From Herpetosiphonaceae bacterium (GTDB lineage: Bacteria; Chloroflexota; Chloroflexia; Chloroflexales; Herpetosiphonaceae): a stretch of 64,000 bases of DNA. Under the pieces are notes generated by a model. It did no database searches, was not told the DNA's origin, and saw only the letters and a program-made list of their open reading frames with translations. Each line of letters starts with the position of its first letter. The first letter of the stretch is position 1. The stretch covers positions 124,001 to 188,000 of the forward strand of contig BPHZ01000005.1 in assembly GCA_026003835.1 (NCBI GenBank), written 5' to 3'. Below, piece by piece: positions 1-9,097 of this stretch. The translations under genes were made by a program, and so were the position numbers.

Positions 1-2
1 CC

Positions 3-3000
3 GTCGATCGGGCCGGCAATGCCTATATCACCGGCTGGACCAGCTCGACCGATTTCCCGCTCGTCAACCCGTACGAGATGGATAGCGGCGACAATGCCGA
101 AGATGCGTTTGTCGTTGCTCTGAACAGCAGCGGCTCGATCTCCTACTCAACCTATCTTGGCGGAGACGGCGCCGATTTGGGCTACGGCATCGATGTCGAT
201 CAAAACAGCAAGGTCTATGTCGTCGGCCACACCTCCTCGATCAGCGATCTTGCCTTCAACGCTCTCGATTCCAGCTTCGGCGGCGGCTCGCAGGACGCCT
301 TCCTGGCAAAGCTCTACTGGAACGGATCAAACGTCGATCTCGCTTTTGCCACCTATCTCGGCGGCGGTGGCGACGATTACGGAACCGGGATTGCCCTGGA
401 TCAGAATGGGCATATGTATGTCACGGGCTACACAGATTCGACGGATTTTCCGGACTGGTCTGCGACCATTGGGGGTGGGGGCGGCGCTTTGGATGTCTTT
501 GTTGCCAGGCTGCTCTTCGATGGTAGCAACACCAACATCGAATACCTGGCTCGTTTCGGCGGCAGCTCCGACGATATGGCGCAGGGCATCGATGTCGATA
601 ACGATGGCAGTGTGTACCTGACGGGATCGACAGGCTCAGTAGATTATCCGCTGGGCGCGACACCTTTCGACTCCAGTTGTGGCAGTGACGGAGCGTGCGA
701 CGGCGGGTTTGCCGATGCATTTGTGACAAAGGTAAGCTTTGATGGCATCAGCCCGACCCTTGACTACTCGACCTACCTGGGTGGCACAGGGCTGGATACG
801 GGCCATGCGATCGTCGTGGACGACGCGCGCGATGTCTTTGTGACCGGCTATACCACATCTGCCAATTACGTGGTTACCTCCGATGCGCCGCAGCCGAATT
901 TTAACGGGGGACCTGGCGATGCCTTCGTCACCAAGCTCAACATCGACGGGTCGTCGGTTTTGTTCTCCAGCTATCTCGGCGGCAGCAGCAATGATGCCGG
1001 CGGCGGCGGCGATGACTCCGGGCAGGATGTGGCGCTGGATAGCTTTGGTAATGTGTTTGTCACCGGCTATACAAGCTCGCTGGACTTCCCGGTATCCGAT
1101 GCATTGAGCGCAAACCTTAACGGCAGCGAAGACGCTTTCGCTACCCGTCTGAGGCTGAACAGTACCGATCCGTTGATGGCAATGCTACAGCAGCTGGCGG
1201 AGGCGCCGGGCGCGCCGCGGGGAGCAGTGATCGATCTCGGCCCGCCGCAGGTTGGCACACCCAATGGCTTCCCAACCATCCACGATCTCTATATGGAGTG
1301 GGATGCGAACCCCGATAATCCGTTCTACGCCAACAGGCTGGCGGAATCGATCCAGGGCCTGATCTGGCAGACAATTAAAACCCATTATCCCAATGTCAAG
1401 TACATTGTCCTGGTCGGCGGCGATGAGATTTTCCCCTTCTACCGCATCCCCGACGAGACGCTGCTGGCCAACGAGAGCGATTACCTGGCCGATTCGTTCA
1501 CCAAGAGTGGCACCATCCCGTATGGCAGCCTCGCCTCACGCTCCGTGCAGACCGACAACTTCTACGGCACTCCGCACGGCATCCCCTGGCGCGGCGGCCA
1601 GCTCTACCTGCCGCATCTGCCCGTCGGTCGTCTTGTTGAGCGGCAGGCCGAGATAAGCGAGTATCTCAGTAACTACCTCTACGGCCCATTTGAGCTGCAG
1701 CAGCAGGATACCGCCTTTGTCAGCGGCTACGACTTCCTGATCGACCAGGCGACGGCGATCAGCGAGACCTTCGATACGCTGGGTGTTACGCCGACGACTC
1801 TGATCGGCGACGACTGGGACGCGACCCAGCTGCGCGATGCCTGGATGCAAGGGAAACTGAACGGCATCGCCGATGCCCTGGACGTGCGGTTTTTCTCAAT
1901 CAATGGTCACTTCGAGCACTGGCGCACGATCGCCGCTGATCTCACAACCGATCTGACCGCAACACTGGTCTTCGAAGAGCCGCGCGCGCCAGGCGCTGCC
2001 AGCCTCTTCGACCACGCGCTGCTCTTCTCTGTCGGCTGCCACTCGGGCTTCTCCGTGGGCGATACGCGTGTTACCAGCGACACCTATGCCGTTGACTGGG
2101 CGCAGGCTATTCTGCGCCAGGGCGGCAACTGGGTCGCTAACACCGGCTTTGGCTACGGCGATAGCGATCTCATCGGCTACTCGGAGCGGCTGATGCTCAA
2201 CTACGCCCAGGAGCTTGGCCGCAAATGGCTGCTTGAGGAGGGCAATCCCAACAGCTACGGCGGTATGCCTATCGGCGAGGCGCTGGTGCGGGCCAAGCGC
2301 CGCTACATTATGCAGGCCCCTCCTGGATCCTTCGGCGTCTACGATGAGAAAGTTCTGGCGCAGGCGACGCTCTACGGTCTGCCCTACCTGCGGGCGAGGG
2401 TGGTCAATCCGCGCGCATTCCCGCGCGAGGATCCGCAGCGCGGCTCACCTTCTCTATCTACTCTGAGCACTATGAGGACGATGGCGCCCCTCACGCTTAC
2501 GTCGACGCCAGGTGTAGCGACGCGGGTGCTGACGTTAACCCTTGAGCCGGTTACCTCCTCAGCGCGAACCGGCCAGATCCCATGGCTGAAAAGCGCTGTG
2601 GTGGAGGATAGCGCCGGCATTATCAGCGGGACGCTATCAGCCTCGCTGTTTAGCGGCGCCGGGCGCCCCGCCCTGCCGCTGCTCTCAATCTCGCTTGATC
2701 CTGGGGATCTGGAGATCAGAGGTGTGGCTTTGCGCGGCGCTAGCGTTGAAACCTACGATGCCTTCGACCCGGCGGTGACCCGGCTGATCAGCGATGAGAT
2801 CTATCTTGAAGAGGAGCCTGAATGGGACATCGATAGCTGGTATCCCGATCAGCCGTTTGCCTTCAGCACATTCGCCACCGCCAATGTGACGGGCACTGAT
2901 ATCATTACGCGCGGTCAGCTTGCCATCGTGCCCTTCCAATACTACGGTGCTGATGGGAAGGGCACGCTGCGGGCCTTTACCCGCATGGTCTTTGAGATTA

Positions 3001-3395
3001 CTTACCTCGATCCATCCCAGGCTTCAGCCGATGTCATCCTGGACCAGATCCTGCCTGAGATTGTCGAGGTTACACAGAGTATCTCGGGGAGCGATACCAT
3101 CGTCCAGATCGAGGCGGTCGATGGAGTCCCGGTGGGCACGGCAACGGAGCTTCGCCCGGTCCATGAGTTGACTGTACTGATAGGGGTGGATAATGGCAAT
3201 GGTGTCGAGTGGCAAGCGCTGCCCATGACGCAGGAGAGCGACTATATCTGGAAAGGTGTGGCCTCGGGCCTCAAGCCCTACACCTTTACGATGTTCGTCG
3301 CCGCGCGCGATGCGGCCGGCAATGAGGCGGTCCATACACAGAAAGGACAGCTCTTCGAGGGCGTTTGGATCTGGCTGCCGGTCATCCAGCGGTAG
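3..3395 (+). CDS. SBBP-repeat / gingipain-like (C25) surface protein, 5' end outside window
   Basis: The frame is open to the left edge, so the N-terminus is missing and the ATG at 78 is internal. About 350 residues are degenerate beta-propeller (SBBP) repeats, each with a 'YLGG..DD.G.GI..D..G.VYVTGYT.S.DFP' core. They are followed by a clan CD cysteine-peptidase-like region resembling family C25: 'IVLVGGDEIFPFYR', a His in 'INGHF' (codon 1908-1910) and a Cys in 'VGCHSG' (codon 2037-2039), the expected His/Cys dyad order. The last 350 residues look like Ig/beta-sandwich domains ending in 'WIWLPVIQR'. It is probably exported and surface-bound. A terminator-like hairpin follows at 3441. The fold assignment is good; activity and substrate are unknown. 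Confidence 0.85.
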   Translation, partial: VDRAGNAYITGWTSSTDFPLVNPYEMDSGDNAEDAFVVALNSSGSISYSTYLGGDGADLGYGIDVDQNSKVYVVGHTSSISDLAFNALDSSFGGGSQDAFLAKLYWNGSNVDLAFATYLGGGGDDYGTGIALDQNGHMYVTGYTDSTDFPDWSATIGGGGGALDVFVARLLFDGSNTNIEYLARFGGSSDDMAQGIDVDNDGSVYLTGSTGSVDYPLGATPFDSSCGSDGACDGGFADAFVTKVSFDGISPTLDYSTYLGGTGLDTGHAIVVDDARDVFVTGYTTSANYVVTSDAPQPNFNGGPGDAFVTKLNIDGSSVLFSSYLGGSSNDAGGGGDDSGQDVALDSFGNVFVTGYTSSLDFPVSDALSANLNGSEDAFATRLRLNSTDPLMAMLQQLAEAPGAPRGAVIDLGPPQVGTPNGFPTIHDLYMEWDANPDNPFYANRLAESIQGLIWQTIKTHYPNVKYIVLVGGDEIFPFYRIPDETLLANESDYLADSFTKSGTIPYGSLASRSVQTDNFYGTPHGIPWRGGQLYLPHLPVGRLVERQAEISEYLSNYLYGPFELQQQDTAFVSGYDFLIDQATAISETFDTLGVTPTTLIGDDWDATQLRDAWMQGKLNGIADALDVRFFSINGHFEHWRTIAADLTTDLTATLVFEEPRAPGAASLFDHALLFSVGCHSGFSVGDTRVTSDTYAVDWAQAILRQGGNWVANTGFGYGDSDLIGYSERLMLNYAQELGRKWLLEEGNPNSYGGMPIGEALVRAKRRYIMQAPPGSFGVYDEKVLAQATLYGLPYLRARVVNPRAFPREDPQRGSPSLSTLSTMRTMAPLTLTSTPGVATRVLTLTLEPVTSSARTGQIPWLKSAVVEDSAGIISGTLSASLFSGAGRPALPLLSISLDPGDLEIRGVALRGASVETYDAFDPAVTRLISDEIYLEEEPEWDIDSWYPDQPFAFSTFATANVTGTDIITRGQLAIVPFQYYGADGKGTLRAFTRMVFEITYLDPSQASADVILDQILPEIVEVTQSISGSDTIVQIEAVDGVPVGTATELRPVHELTVLIGVDNGNGVEWQALPMTQESDYIWKGVASGLKPYTFTMFVAARDAAGNEAVHTQKGQLFEGVWIWLPVIQR

Positions 3396-3440
3396 CGGTT
3401 GCTGCCGGTTCCAGGAAGGGATGAGGGAGGGATACCGCTG

Positions 3441-3475
3441 GCGCAGAGGCGATCGTCTCTGCGCTAGCCCTTTTT
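3441..3475 (+). terminator. Rho-independent terminator after the SBBP/C25 gene
   Basis: GCGCAGAG (3441-3448) pairs with CTCTGCGC (3457-3464) around an 8-nt loop, followed by TAGCCC and TTTTT (3471-3475). The T-run is on the plus strand, so it ends the C25 transcript. It overlaps the last codons of the convergent opuCB gene. Confidence 0.7.
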
Positions 3476-4129
3476 AATGGCGAGTTGGCGGCGCTCAGAA
3501 CGTCTTATCCGCCTGGTGGTATCGAAGGCGCGCTCGAGGGCAAGGAGCGACCAGTTGACGATCAGGGCTAACGCCGCGACGCTTAGCGCCCCCGCCCAAA
3601 TCTTATCGTAGCGGCCCGCCTGCGCGATGCCCTGGAAGAGCAGTTCGCCGAGCCCGCCGGCGCCGAACTTTGCGCCGATGGTGGCGATAGCAATATCGAC
3701 GATAGCTGCGATACGCACGCCGGCCAGGATAACCGGCAGCGCCTGTGGAAGCTGGATCTGCCACAGGCGCTGCCAGGAATTCATCCCCATGCCGTGTGCT
3801 GCCTCCAGGATAACAGGATCGACGGCGCGGAGGCCGGCAATAATATTGCGCACCAGGATAACCTGGGCATAGACGACCAGCGTGACAATGATCGCTTGCC
3901 GGCCGAGTCCAACGATCGGCAGCAGCAGGATCATCAGCGCAATGCTGGGGATGGTATAGAGGATGCCAAGAAAGCCCAGAACAGGCGTTGCGAGTCGTGG
4001 TTTGTCGGCGACGAGCACGCCGAATGGAAATGCGATGGCTATGGCGATCAGGAGGCTGCTGCCGGTGATGATGATATGCTCCAGCAGGAGCCCCCAGACA
4101 ATGCCGGGGTTCTGGATGATGTAGCTCAT
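3464..4129 (-). CDS. opuCB: Osmoprotectant (glycine betaine/choline-type) ABC transporter permease
   Basis: A 221-residue inner-membrane permease of the OpuCB/ProW type with five to six hydrophobic segments. The EAA-type cytoplasmic loop that docks on the ATPase reads 'EAAHGMGMNSWQRLWQIQLP' (about residues 110-130). The usual family length is 210-220. Its ATG overlaps the stop of the ATPase gene by 4 nt (4126-4129), so the two are translationally coupled. It is the last gene of the four-gene minus-strand operon permease, binding protein, ATPase, permease. The transporter family is clear; the substrate (betaine, choline, carnitine or similar) is inferred. Confidence 0.88.
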   Translation of the reverse strand: MSYIIQNPGIVWGLLLEHIIITGSSLLIAIAIAFPFGVLVADKPRLATPVLGFLGILYTIPSIALMILLLPIVGLGRQAIIVTLVVYAQVILVRNIIAGLRAVDPVILEAAHGMGMNSWQRLWQIQLPQALPVILAGVRIAAIVDIAIATIGAKFGAGGLGELLFQGIAQAGRYDKIWAGALSVAALALIVNWSLLALERAFDTTRRIRRSERRQLAIKKG

Positions 4130-5091
4130 CCCTCTATCTCGTTCTTTGCCGTAGCTCTGATATGATCCAGCGTTAGAACACCGATCGGTTGCTGGCTATC
4201 GACAACAGCAAGGGCGGGCGCGCCTGTGCGCAGAAGCAGCGATAGCGCGTGGCGCAGATCTGCGTCGGGCGCGATGCTGGGCTCGCCGTTGCGCCGGAAG
4301 CCGGCCGGCAGTGGCGCCATCGCTGTTTCGACGCGTACCAGACTCAACTGGCGCACCATATCGTCGGCGCCGACGAGTTCGTGTACGAATGCGTCGGCGG
4401 GCTGCGTTAAAACAGCGATAGGGCGGTCGTACTGAACGATCCTGCCCTCACGCATAACCACGATCCGGTCGGCCAGGCGCAGCGCCTCGTCAACATCGTG
4501 GGTGACAAAGAGGATGGTCTTCTTCAGCCGCCGCTGCAGCCGGAGCAGCTCATCCTGAAGCGACGCGCGGGTGATGGCGTCGATAGCTCCAAAAGGCTCA
4601 TCCATCAACAGCACTTTGGGATCGCCAGCCAGCGCCCTGGCAAGCCCGACACGTTGCTGCTGCCCTCCGGAGAGCTGCGAGGGATAGCGACTGCGATACT
4701 CAGCGGGTGGCAGCTCCACCAGCTCCAGCAGTTCATCGACTCGCCGCTCGATTCGCTCGCGCGGCCAGCCGAGCAGCCGCGGCACAACGGCGATGTTCTG
4801 GGCTACGGTCATATGTGGAAAGAGCCCGACCTGTTGGATGACGTAGCCGATCTGCCGACGCAGCGTTGTCGCGCTAAGCTGGCGGATCTCGCTATCATCG
4901 ATATAGATCGCGCCGGCGGTTGGCTCGTACAGACGGTTAACCATCTTGAGCAGGGTTGTCTTGCCACAGCCCGACGGCCCAAGAATCACAACAAAGCTGC
5001 CATCCTCGACGGTCAGCGTACAGTCGAGGACGGCCGGCGCAGAGGCGCCGGGAAACTGCTTCGTCACATGTTCGAAGCGAATCGCGCTCAC
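4126..5091 (-). CDS. opuCA: Osmoprotectant ABC transporter ATP-binding protein
   Basis: ABC ATPase with Walker A 'GPSGCGKTTL', signature 'LSGGQQQRVGLARAL', Walker B 'VLLMDEPFGAID' and H-loop 'FVTHDVDEAL'. A C-terminal tail of about 80 residues contains a CBS-like segment ('LALLLRTGAPALAVVDSQQPIGVLTLDHI'), as in OpuCA proteins that sense ionic strength through CBS domains. I chose the GTG at 5089-5091 because AGAAAGG lies just upstream and the family homology begins there ('SAIRFEHVTKQF'). An ATG at 5169 would add 26 unrelated residues. It powers import through the two permeases of the operon. Confidence 0.9.
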   Translation of the reverse strand: MSAIRFEHVTKQFPGASAPAVLDCTLTVEDGSFVVILGPSGCGKTTLLKMVNRLYEPTAGAIYIDDSEIRQLSATTLRRQIGYVIQQVGLFPHMTVAQNIAVVPRLLGWPRERIERRVDELLELVELPPAEYRSRYPSQLSGGQQQRVGLARALAGDPKVLLMDEPFGAIDAITRASLQDELLRLQRRLKKTILFVTHDVDEALRLADRIVVMREGRIVQYDRPIAVLTQPADAFVHELVGADDMVRQLSLVRVETAMAPLPAGFRRNGEPSIAPDADLRHALSLLLRTGAPALAVVDSQQPIGVLTLDHIRATAKNEIEG

Positions 5092-5170
5092 AATACCCTT
5101 TCTCTCAAGCTTATGCGGGCATGGAGATACTCCACCCTGAGTCTCTGCATCTCCATAGGAAAAGCCCACG

Positions 5171-6088
5171 CTACTTCTGGTTCAGCAAGCCCTCTTGCTC
5201 CAGAAACTCCCTGGCGACATCGGCGGGCTCGCGATTCTTGCCGGTCACTTCATTGTTGAGGCGCCGCATAGTTTCATCAGTCAGCTTGGGAGCCAATTCA
5301 TTAAGGATATCACGGATCTGTGGGTTGGCATCCAGTATCTGCTGGCGCACGACTGGCGCAACCTGATAAGGCGGGAAGAGGTTCTTGTCGTCCTCCAGGA
5401 CCACCAGATCATAGGCGGCGATCTCGCCGTCAGTGCCGAAGGCAACGGCTATATCTGCCTGTCCGCTGACCAACGCCTGGTAGCGTAGGCCGGGATCGAC
5501 TGAAATATAGCGTTTGAGTGAAAAGTCGCCGTAGGCCTGCTTGAGTCCCGGCAATCCATCCTCGCGCTCCTGGAACTCCGGCGGGCCGACCATCACCAGC
5601 TGGTCGGCTTTGGCAACCATATCCGAGATGGTCTTGATGCCCAACCGCTCTGAGCCCTCTTTCGTCATCGCCAGTGCCTGGGTATTATTCATTGGCGCCG
5701 GCTCCAGCCAGATCAGATTGAAGCGTTCTCGATACTCCTGCGCAACGGTGTTATAGACCCCCTGCCGATCGCTGGTCGAGGGGCGTTTTAAAATTGTCAG
5801 CAGGCCGGTGCCGGTGTACTCCGGATAGAGATCGATATCGCCGTTGAGGAGCGCGGCATGGGCGACCGGTGTGCCGCCCAGGTTGAGCCGGCGCTCAACC
5901 GTGAAGCCGGCGTCCTCCAGCAACAGCGCATACATCTCGCCAATGATAAACTGCTCAGTGAAATCCTTTGAGCCGACCTGGATCGGGCCAGCGCCGGAGC
6001 CGTCCTCATCACCTGCGCCACAAGCGGTAAGCAGGGCCAGCAGGAACACGAGCATACCGGCAACAGAATAATGGCGAATACTTTTCAT
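5171..6088 (-). CDS. opuCC: Osmoprotectant ABC transporter substrate-binding lipoprotein
   Basis: OpuAC/QAT-family solute-binding protein of about 305 residues. It has a lipoprotein signal ('LVFLLALLTACGAG', lipobox LTAC) and 'VGSKDFTEQFIIGEMYALLLEDAGF', the signature start of betaine/choline/carnitine binding domains. 'DLYPEYTGTGLL' is also family-typical. The start at 6088 is chosen because GGAGGATAG sits 7-13 nt upstream; the ATG at 6103 lies upstream of that site. Tethered outside the membrane, it delivers ligand to OpuCB/OpuCD. The exact ligand cannot be read from sequence. Confidence 0.9.
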   Translation of the reverse strand: MKSIRHYSVAGMLVFLLALLTACGAGDEDGSGAGPIQVGSKDFTEQFIIGEMYALLLEDAGFTVERRLNLGGTPVAHAALLNGDIDLYPEYTGTGLLTILKRPSTSDRQGVYNTVAQEYRERFNLIWLEPAPMNNTQALAMTKEGSERLGIKTISDMVAKADQLVMVGPPEFQEREDGLPGLKQAYGDFSLKRYISVDPGLRYQALVSGQADIAVAFGTDGEIAAYDLVVLEDDKNLFPPYQVAPVVRQQILDANPQIRDILNELAPKLTDETMRRLNNEVTGKNREPADVAREFLEQEGLLNQK

Positions 6089-6171
6089 AATACTATCCTC
6101 CATCTACCCTATTCAGCGCGTAATACGGGTTGGCAGGGTAAAGCGCAGGACAGCCTGCGCGTGTGCTTGTC

Positions 6172-6813
6172 CTATGCTGGCGGCTGCACGGCTCGCTGGA
6201 GTCTACTCATAACCATCTCAGCCAGGAGCGCCAGGAGCGCAACGGGAACAGCGCCGACGAGCAAAATCGCATTATCGTAGAGCGCAAAGCCACGGGTGAC
6301 GTAGATGCCAAGCCCACCGCTGCCAATAAACGCCGCCAGGGTCGCACTGGCGATAACCTCAACAGTTGCCGTTCTAATGCCGGCAATAATGACCGGTAGC
6401 GCCAGCGGGGCCTCCACGCGCCACAGGCGCTGTTGCCCGGTCATACCCATGCCATAGGCCACCTCTTTGATCGCTGGATTAATTGTGCGAAAAGCGGTAT
6501 CGGTATTAATTAAAATCGGTGGTAGTGCCAGGATCGTGAGCGCTATCCAGGCGGAGGTGAGCGAAAGACCGAAGTAGGGGATGGCAAGAAAGAGAATGGC
6601 CAGACTGGGAACAACGCGCAGGCTATTAAAGATGTTGATGACCGTCGCTGCCACAGCCCGCGATCGTGAGGTCACGATGCCTAACGGCACACAGATGAGT
6701 GTAGCGATACCCAGAGCCAGACCGACGAGCAGCAGATGCTCGCCGAGAGCCCTTAAAAACTCCTCCTGATGATCAGTCGCGTACTCGTATGCCCGTAGAA
6801 GTGTTTCGCCCAT
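6172..6813 (-). CDS. opuCD: Osmoprotectant ABC transporter permease, first gene of operon
   Basis: A 213-residue permease paralogous to OpuCB, with the EAA-like loop 'EVAYGMGMTGQQRLWRVEAP' (about residues 112-132) and five to six membrane segments. It is the first gene of the operon (6813 down to 3464), and an extended -10 element overlapped by an inverted repeat lies about 30 nt upstream. OpuC-type systems use two different permeases per ATPase dimer, which matches this arrangement. Confidence 0.87.
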   Translation of the reverse strand: MGETLLRAYEYATDHQEEFLRALGEHLLLVGLALGIATLICVPLGIVTSRSRAVAATVINIFNSLRVVPSLAILFLAIPYFGLSLTSAWIALTILALPPILINTDTAFRTINPAIKEVAYGMGMTGQQRLWRVEAPLALPVIIAGIRTATVEVIASATLAAFIGSGGLGIYVTRGFALYDNAILLVGAVPVALLALLAEMVMSRLQRAVQPPA

Positions 6814-6838
6814 AGCTTCGGTTCTTTTACACTAACCA

Positions 6839-6856
6839 TTGGTATTGTATCACCAA
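6839..6856 (-). promoter_or_regulatory. Promoter -10 within an inverted repeat upstream of the osmoprotectant operon
   Basis: On the minus strand TGATACAAT (6844-6852) is an extended -10 element about 30 nt before the opuCD start. It sits inside the inverted repeat TTGGT-N8-ACCAA (6839-6856), so a dimeric repressor bound there would block the promoter. No good -35 is visible. The promoter is moderately supported; the operator role is inferred from geometry only. Confidence 0.4.
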
Positions 6857-6919
6857 ACCATGGATCAACGATTGAGCAGCTCCACCCCACACAGTGAAGG
6901 GCTGGGGGCGGGGCGGAGG

Positions 6920-7852
6920 CTAGCCATCGCCGAGGCGCTGTCCGACAATATCGCGCTGGCCGCGCTTGAAGGCATCGCCAGGCATGGGGCGCTTGCCGGC
7001 AGGCTGAACCTCAAGTAATTCAAGAGCGCCGCTGCCGGTGGCGATTAGCAGCGAGGGGGCGTTAAGGACCGTGCCCGGCGGTTCCGGTCCATGCCAATCT
7101 GGATGGACGCGGGCGGCGCGGACGAGCAGTTGCTGGCCGCGCCATGTTGTCCTTGCGCCAGGCCAGGAATCATAGGCACGGGTCATACGCTCGATCACGA
7201 TTGCCGGCAGCGACCAATCGATGATGCCATCTTCCTTGGCGAGCAGCTTTGTGACCGTCGCGCGGCTGTGATCCTGCTCGTGTGGGACGATCGCGCCGGA
7301 GGCATACAGCGGCAGTACCTCCAGCAGCAGCTGCGCCCCTATTCTGAACAGCTCCTCGGTGAGCGGGCCTGTGCGTGCCGTCGGCTGAAGCGGTATCGTC
7401 GCCTGGGCCAGGATCGGTCCGGCGTCCATGGCTCGCTCAAGCTTCATAATGGTCACGCCGGTCACTTCATCGCCTGCCAGGATCGCCGCTGTCACCGGGC
7501 TGGGGCCGCGGTAGAACGGCAGAAGCGACGGGTGGATATTGAGGTAGCCAAGCGGCGGGATCTCCAGAACGTTGCGGCGCAGGATCTCGCCATACGCCGC
7601 GACGATGCCCACATCGGGCTGGAGCTGGCGGAGCTGTTCGACCACGCCCTCATCGCGCAGCGTCTCCGGCTGGAGCACGCGCAGGCCAAGCTGCTCGGCG
7701 ACAACCTTCACGGGGGGCGGTCTCAGCTGCCCGTGGCGTCCGGCCGGGCGATCCGGCTGGGTGATGACCGCCGCAATCTCATAGCCCGCCTGGACGAGCG
7801 CCTCCAGCGGGTAGGCAGCGAATGTCGGGGTTCCCAGGTATATCAGGCGCAT
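6920..7852 (-). CDS. fmt: Methionyl-tRNA formyltransferase
   Basis: Transfers a formyl group from 10-formyl-THF to Met-tRNA for initiation. The N-terminal formyltransferase Rossmann domain begins 'MRLIYLGTPTFAAYPLEALVQAGY'. Catalytic N-H-D residues appear in 'NIHPSLLP' (Asn, His) and 'AMDAGPIL' (Asp). The C-terminal OB-like domain includes 'YDSWPGARTTWRGQQLLV'. About 310 residues is the family norm. The start at 7852 is preferred over 7885 because AAAAGG immediately precedes it and the family begins exactly here. It stands alone, divergent from the dehydrogenase at 8119. Confidence 0.95.
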   Translation of the reverse strand: MRLIYLGTPTFAAYPLEALVQAGYEIAAVITQPDRPAGRHGQLRPPPVKVVAEQLGLRVLQPETLRDEGVVEQLRQLQPDVGIVAAYGEILRRNVLEIPPLGYLNIHPSLLPFYRGPSPVTAAILAGDEVTGVTIMKLERAMDAGPILAQATIPLQPTARTGPLTEELFRIGAQLLLEVLPLYASGAIVPHEQDHSRATVTKLLAKEDGIIDWSLPAIVIERMTRAYDSWPGARTTWRGQQLLVRAARVHPDWHGPEPPGTVLNAPSLLIATGSGALELLEVQPAGKRPMPGDAFKRGQRDIVGQRLGDG

Positions 7853-7990
7853 CCTTTTCTCCCTGAGTGCTCCTATCACCAACACTTCTTGGCCGTCTGG
7901 GCTGCCCCATCATAGCACGCTCATCCAAGACCGACAACCGGCTGCAGCCGATTTGCAAAGCATGGGCGATGGGCACTTTGTGTTTCCCCA

Positions 7991-8019
7991 TTGCCCTTGA
8001 GGAGCGGATAGCGTATAAT
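7991..8019 (+). promoter_or_regulatory. Sigma70-type promoter for the 8.1-16.4 kb gene run
   Basis: TTGCCC (7991-7996), a 17-bp spacer, and a perfect TATAAT (8014-8019). Transcription would start near 8026, leaving a leader of roughly 90 nt before the dehydrogenase ATG at 8119. Confidence 0.6.
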
Positions 8020-8118
8020 ACAGCCTGATACCCAAATCTGCCGTGAGAACGCCAGGGAGCGGCTTTTACCGTATAGTCAACAACGATCTGTTAGAAACCG
8101 GAAGGTGCTATTCGCCCC

Positions 8119-9066
8119 ATGCGAGCTTTAATCTTCGACGGCCAGCTACGTCTGGCGACGAACTACCCGGAACCGGTACCACGGCCCGGCGAGGCCCTCA
8201 TTCGCCCTCACCTTGCCGGTATTTGCGCAACTGACCGGGAGATCGCCAGGGGCTATATGAACTTTCGCGGTGCTCTTGGCCATGAATTTGTGGGTACTGT
8301 TGTTGAGAGTGATGACGAGCGTTGGGTTGGTCGGCGGGTAGTCGGCGAAATTAATGCTGCCTGCGGCGCCTGTCCAACCTGCCGGCGTGGCGAGGGCAGC
8401 CACTGCCCCCACCGTACCACCCTCGGTATCGACCGGCGTGATGGCGCCATGGCTGAGCTGCTGGCGCTGCCGGTCGCGAACCTCCACCTCGTTCCTGAGT
8501 CGGTTGCGGATCGCGCTGCGGTTTTTACAGAGCCTTTGGCGGCAGCGCTTCAGATCCTGGAGCTGGCGCATGTCCGCCCGACCGAGCGGGCGGTTGTGGT
8601 CGGCGATGGAAAGCTAGGTATTCTCGTTGCGCAGGTGTTGCGGCTTATGGGGTGCGCTGTCCATCTGATTGGCCGGCATCCTGAGCGCTGGGATTGGATC
8701 GAGGCGCTGGGCATTAAGACAGGTGATGGCTCGGACCTTGCGGATCGCTCTGTTGACGTGGTCGTGGATTGCACAGGCAATCCCGGCGGCCTTGAAACTG
8801 CACGGCGGCTTATTCGCCCGCGCGGCCGGCTGATGCTCAAGAGCACCTTCCATGGCAGTGTTGAGATGAATCTGACACCATTCGTCGTCGATGAGATCGC
8901 GGTTCTCACCTCGCGCTGTGGCCCTTTCGAGCCGGCGCTGCGCGTATTGGAGCGAAGACTGGTGGAGACGGAGCGGCTGATCGAGGCGGTGTATCCGCTG
9001 GATCAGGCAGAGGATGCGTTTGAGGCTGCCCGCGGACGATTAAAGATCTTACTGGCGATTGCTTAG
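8119..9066 (+). CDS. Zinc-dependent medium-chain dehydrogenase (MDR family)
   Basis: A 315-residue alcohol/threonine/sorbitol-dehydrogenase-like protein. Catalytic zinc ligands are Cys in 'GICATD' and the His-Glu pair in 'LGHEF'. The structural zinc lobe has four Cys in 'CGACPTCRRGEGSHC'. A nucleotide-binding Rossmann fold follows ('VVVGDGKLGILVAQVLRLMG'). At 315 residues it is slightly shorter than typical 340-350-residue members. First gene of a co-directional series; the SPFH gene starts 31 nt after its stop. Oxidation of an alcohol or polyol with NAD(P)+ is the family reaction; the substrate is not assignable. Confidence 0.88.
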   Translation: MRALIFDGQLRLATNYPEPVPRPGEALIRPHLAGICATDREIARGYMNFRGALGHEFVGTVVESDDERWVGRRVVGEINAACGACPTCRRGEGSHCPHRTTLGIDRRDGAMAELLALPVANLHLVPESVADRAAVFTEPLAAALQILELAHVRPTERAVVVGDGKLGILVAQVLRLMGCAVHLIGRHPERWDWIEALGIKTGDGSDLADRSVDVVVDCTGNPGGLETARRLIRPRGRLMLKSTFHGSVEMNLTPFVVDEIAVLTSRCGPFEPALRVLERRLVETERLIEAVYPLDQAEDAFEAARGRLKILLAIA

Positions 9067-9097
9067 CAGCAGGCAGCTCGACTGTGAGGTTGGCGCT

